From Bacteroidales bacterium (lineage in GTDB: Bacteria > Bacteroidota > Bacteroidia > Bacteroidales > UBA932), in assembly GCA_017447815.1 (NCBI GenBank), contig JAFSMS010000065.1, forward strand, positions 1-34,726: a stretch of 34,726 bases of DNA, read 5' to 3'. The number at the start of each line of letters is the position of its first letter. Within the stretch, counting starts at the first letter, position 1. Positions 33,501 to 34,726 of this stretch are shown piece by piece. Below the pieces are notes generated by a model. The model worked only from the letters and a program-made list of their open reading frames with translations. It had not been told where the DNA came from and did no database searches. The position numbers were made by a program, and so were the translations under genes.

Positions 33501-34725
33501 ACAGAATCCAGAAGAGGATGGCCACAACCAGGGCGTAACCGGCGAAGATATACCAGGCGGTGGGCCAGTTGGCAGGCGTGTCGAAGACATCGCAGGCATC
33601 TACCACGGCGCCGGCGGCCAGGGTGCCGATGGTGGCGCCGAAGCCGTTGGTCATCATCATGAACAGGCCCTGTGCGCTGGAGCGGATGCTCTGTTCGGCG
33701 TTCTGCTCCACATAGAGGGAGCCGGAGATGTTGAAGAAGTCGAAGGCCATACCGTACACGATGCAACTGAGGATGAACAGCAGCACGCCGGGCATGGCGG
33801 GGTTGCCGGCGCCGAACAGGGCGAAGCGGAGCACCCAGGCGAACATGGAGATGAGCATCACCTTCTTGATGCCGAAACGCTTCATGAAGAAGGGAATCAG
33901 CAGGATGCAGAGGGTTTCTGAAGCCTGGGAGATGGAAATGAGCGCGTTGGAGTTTTTGACGGCGAAGGTGTCGGCCAGGGCGGGGTCGGCGGCGAAGGAG
34001 CCCAGGAAGGTGTTGGCGTAGCCGTTGGTAATCTGGAGGGAGGCGCCCAGGAGCATCGAGAAGATGAAGAAGATGGCGAACTGGGGGTCTTTGAACAGGG
34101 TGAAGGCCTTGAGGCCGAAGGCATCGGCCAGGCTTTCGTTCTTCTTGGTCCTGTCCACGGGGCAGGCCGGCATGGTGAGGGCATAGCCGCAGAGGATGAG
34201 CGACAGGATGCCGGAGGAGATGAGTTGGGTGTAACTGTCCTGCATGGCGACGCCGCCGATGTGCAGGAAGTTTGTCAGGAGCATGCTGCAGATGAAGCCC
34301 ACGGTGCCGAATACGCGGATGGGCGGGAAGTCCTTCACCGGGTCCATGCCTTCCTTCCCGAGGGCGTTGTAGGCCACGGAATTCACCAGGGCGATGGTTG
34401 GCATGAAGAAGGCCACGCTGAAACTGTACAGGAGGAACAGGGGAGCGAACTGGACCGTGTCACCGGCGCTCATGCAGTAGAAGCCGGCTCCGGCCATGAA
34501 AAGGCCGGCCAGGCCGTGGCACAGGGACAGCACCTTCTGGGCTTCCATCTTTTTGTCGGCCAGGATGCCCATGAGGGTGGGCATGAAGATGGAGACGATT
34601 CCCTGCATGGCGAAGAACCACTTGATCTGGGACCCCAGGCCGATGTTTCCGAGATAGCGGCCCAGCGAAGTGAGATAGGCTCCCCAGACGGCGAATTCCA
34701 GGAAATTCATCAAAATGAGTTTCAA
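33469..34725 (-). CDS. MFS transporter, NupG/nucleoside:H+ symporter-like (5' end cut)
   Basis: About 418 residues with twelve hydrophobic segments. LILMNFLEFAVWGAYLTSLGRYL near the N-terminus is typical of the NHS (NupG/XapB) nucleoside symporter group, and MPTIALVNSVAYNALG, ADKKMEAQKVL (loop between helices 2 and 3) and FFNISGSLYVEQNA support it. The frame is open to the window edge; the leftmost codon in view is TTG, and NHS proteins usually have a few more residues before this point, so the real start likely lies outside. Stop TAG at 33469. Substrate is not certain; nucleosides are inferred from family. Confidence 0.82.
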   Translation of the reverse strand: MKLILMNFLEFAVWGAYLTSLGRYLGNIGLGSQIKWFFAMQGIVSIFMPTLMGILADKKMEAQKVLSLCHGLAGLFMAGAGFYCMSAGDTVQFAPLFLLYSFSVAFFMPTIALVNSVAYNALGKEGMDPVKDFPPIRVFGTVGFICSMLLTNFLHIGGVAMQDSYTQLISSGILSLILCGYALTMPACPVDRTKKNESLADAFGLKAFTLFKDPQFAIFFIFSMLLGASLQITNGYANTFLGSFAADPALADTFAVKNSNALISISQASETLCILLIPFFMKRFGIKKVMLISMFAWVLRFALFGAGNPAMPGVLLFILSCIVYGMAFDFFNISGSLYVEQNAEQSIRSSAQGLFMMMTNGFGATIGTLAAGAVVDACDVFDTPANWPTAWYIFAGYALVVAILFWILFKDPQARQAK

Positions 34726-34726
34726 G

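Overview
This is a GC-rich window from a member of the Bacteroidota, most likely a host-associated member of the Bacteroidales. The grounds are a Mfa/Fim-type (type V) fimbrial operon with lipoprotein subunits, promoters of the Bacteroidota type (-33 TTTG / -7 TAnnTTTG), the Bacteroidota-style YebC N-terminus, few Shine-Dalgarno sequences, and very tight gene packing. The high GC would fit uncultured gut or rumen lineages such as Candidatus Cryptobacteroides, but nothing here proves the genus.

Region 1 (1-12512, + strand) is one long run of sugar-catabolism genes: the end of L-rhamnose isomerase (rhaA), the L-rhamnose transporter (rhaT), a complete 2-oxoacid dehydrogenase complex (E2, E3 and a fused E1 alpha-beta of 827 aa), a PHP-fold protein, a class II aldolase / short-chain dehydrogenase fusion broken by an in-frame TAG, a SorE-like zinc alcohol dehydrogenase and a tandem class II aldolase protein. 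Spacings are 15 nt or less or overlapping, except 42-43 nt before the alcohol dehydrogenase. The inferred theme is rhamnose (or a related ketose) to C3 fragments, with a dedicated lipoamide-dependent complex oxidising a 2-oxo product. The E2 linker carries a roughly 121-bp palindrome-ended element inserted in frame.

Region 2 (12522-20267, - strand) reads from right to left. TPR protein, YebC, a lipoprotein esterase and a GT4 glycosyltransferase form one operon with its own promoter, ending in a hairpin terminator at 16727-16756. A second operon begins directly after it: HPr-kinase-like ATPase, S24/S26 peptidase, PqqD-like RRE protein and ABC exporter, then a SIS-domain sugar isomerase/deglycase. 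The first four look like a peptide-modification and export module, but there is no room for a precursor gene within it.

Region 3 (20268-22902) is housekeeping: recF and a DciA/DUF721 gene on +, tmRNA (ssrA) on -, and an NlpC/P60 lipoprotein on -.

Region 4 (22975-32732, - strand) is a fimbrial operon: accessory SSB, DUF3575 outer-membrane-type protein, OmpA-like/TPR lipoprotein, fimbrillin, Mfa2/FimB-like anchor, second fimbrillin-like lipoprotein, and a 1231-aa tip-like protein with Ig-like repeats. Its 318-bp upstream region has three direct copies of TTTTTTACGA and divides it from a divergent zinc-ribbon gene (33051-33500). The window ends in an MFS nucleoside-type transporter (- strand, cut at its 5' end).
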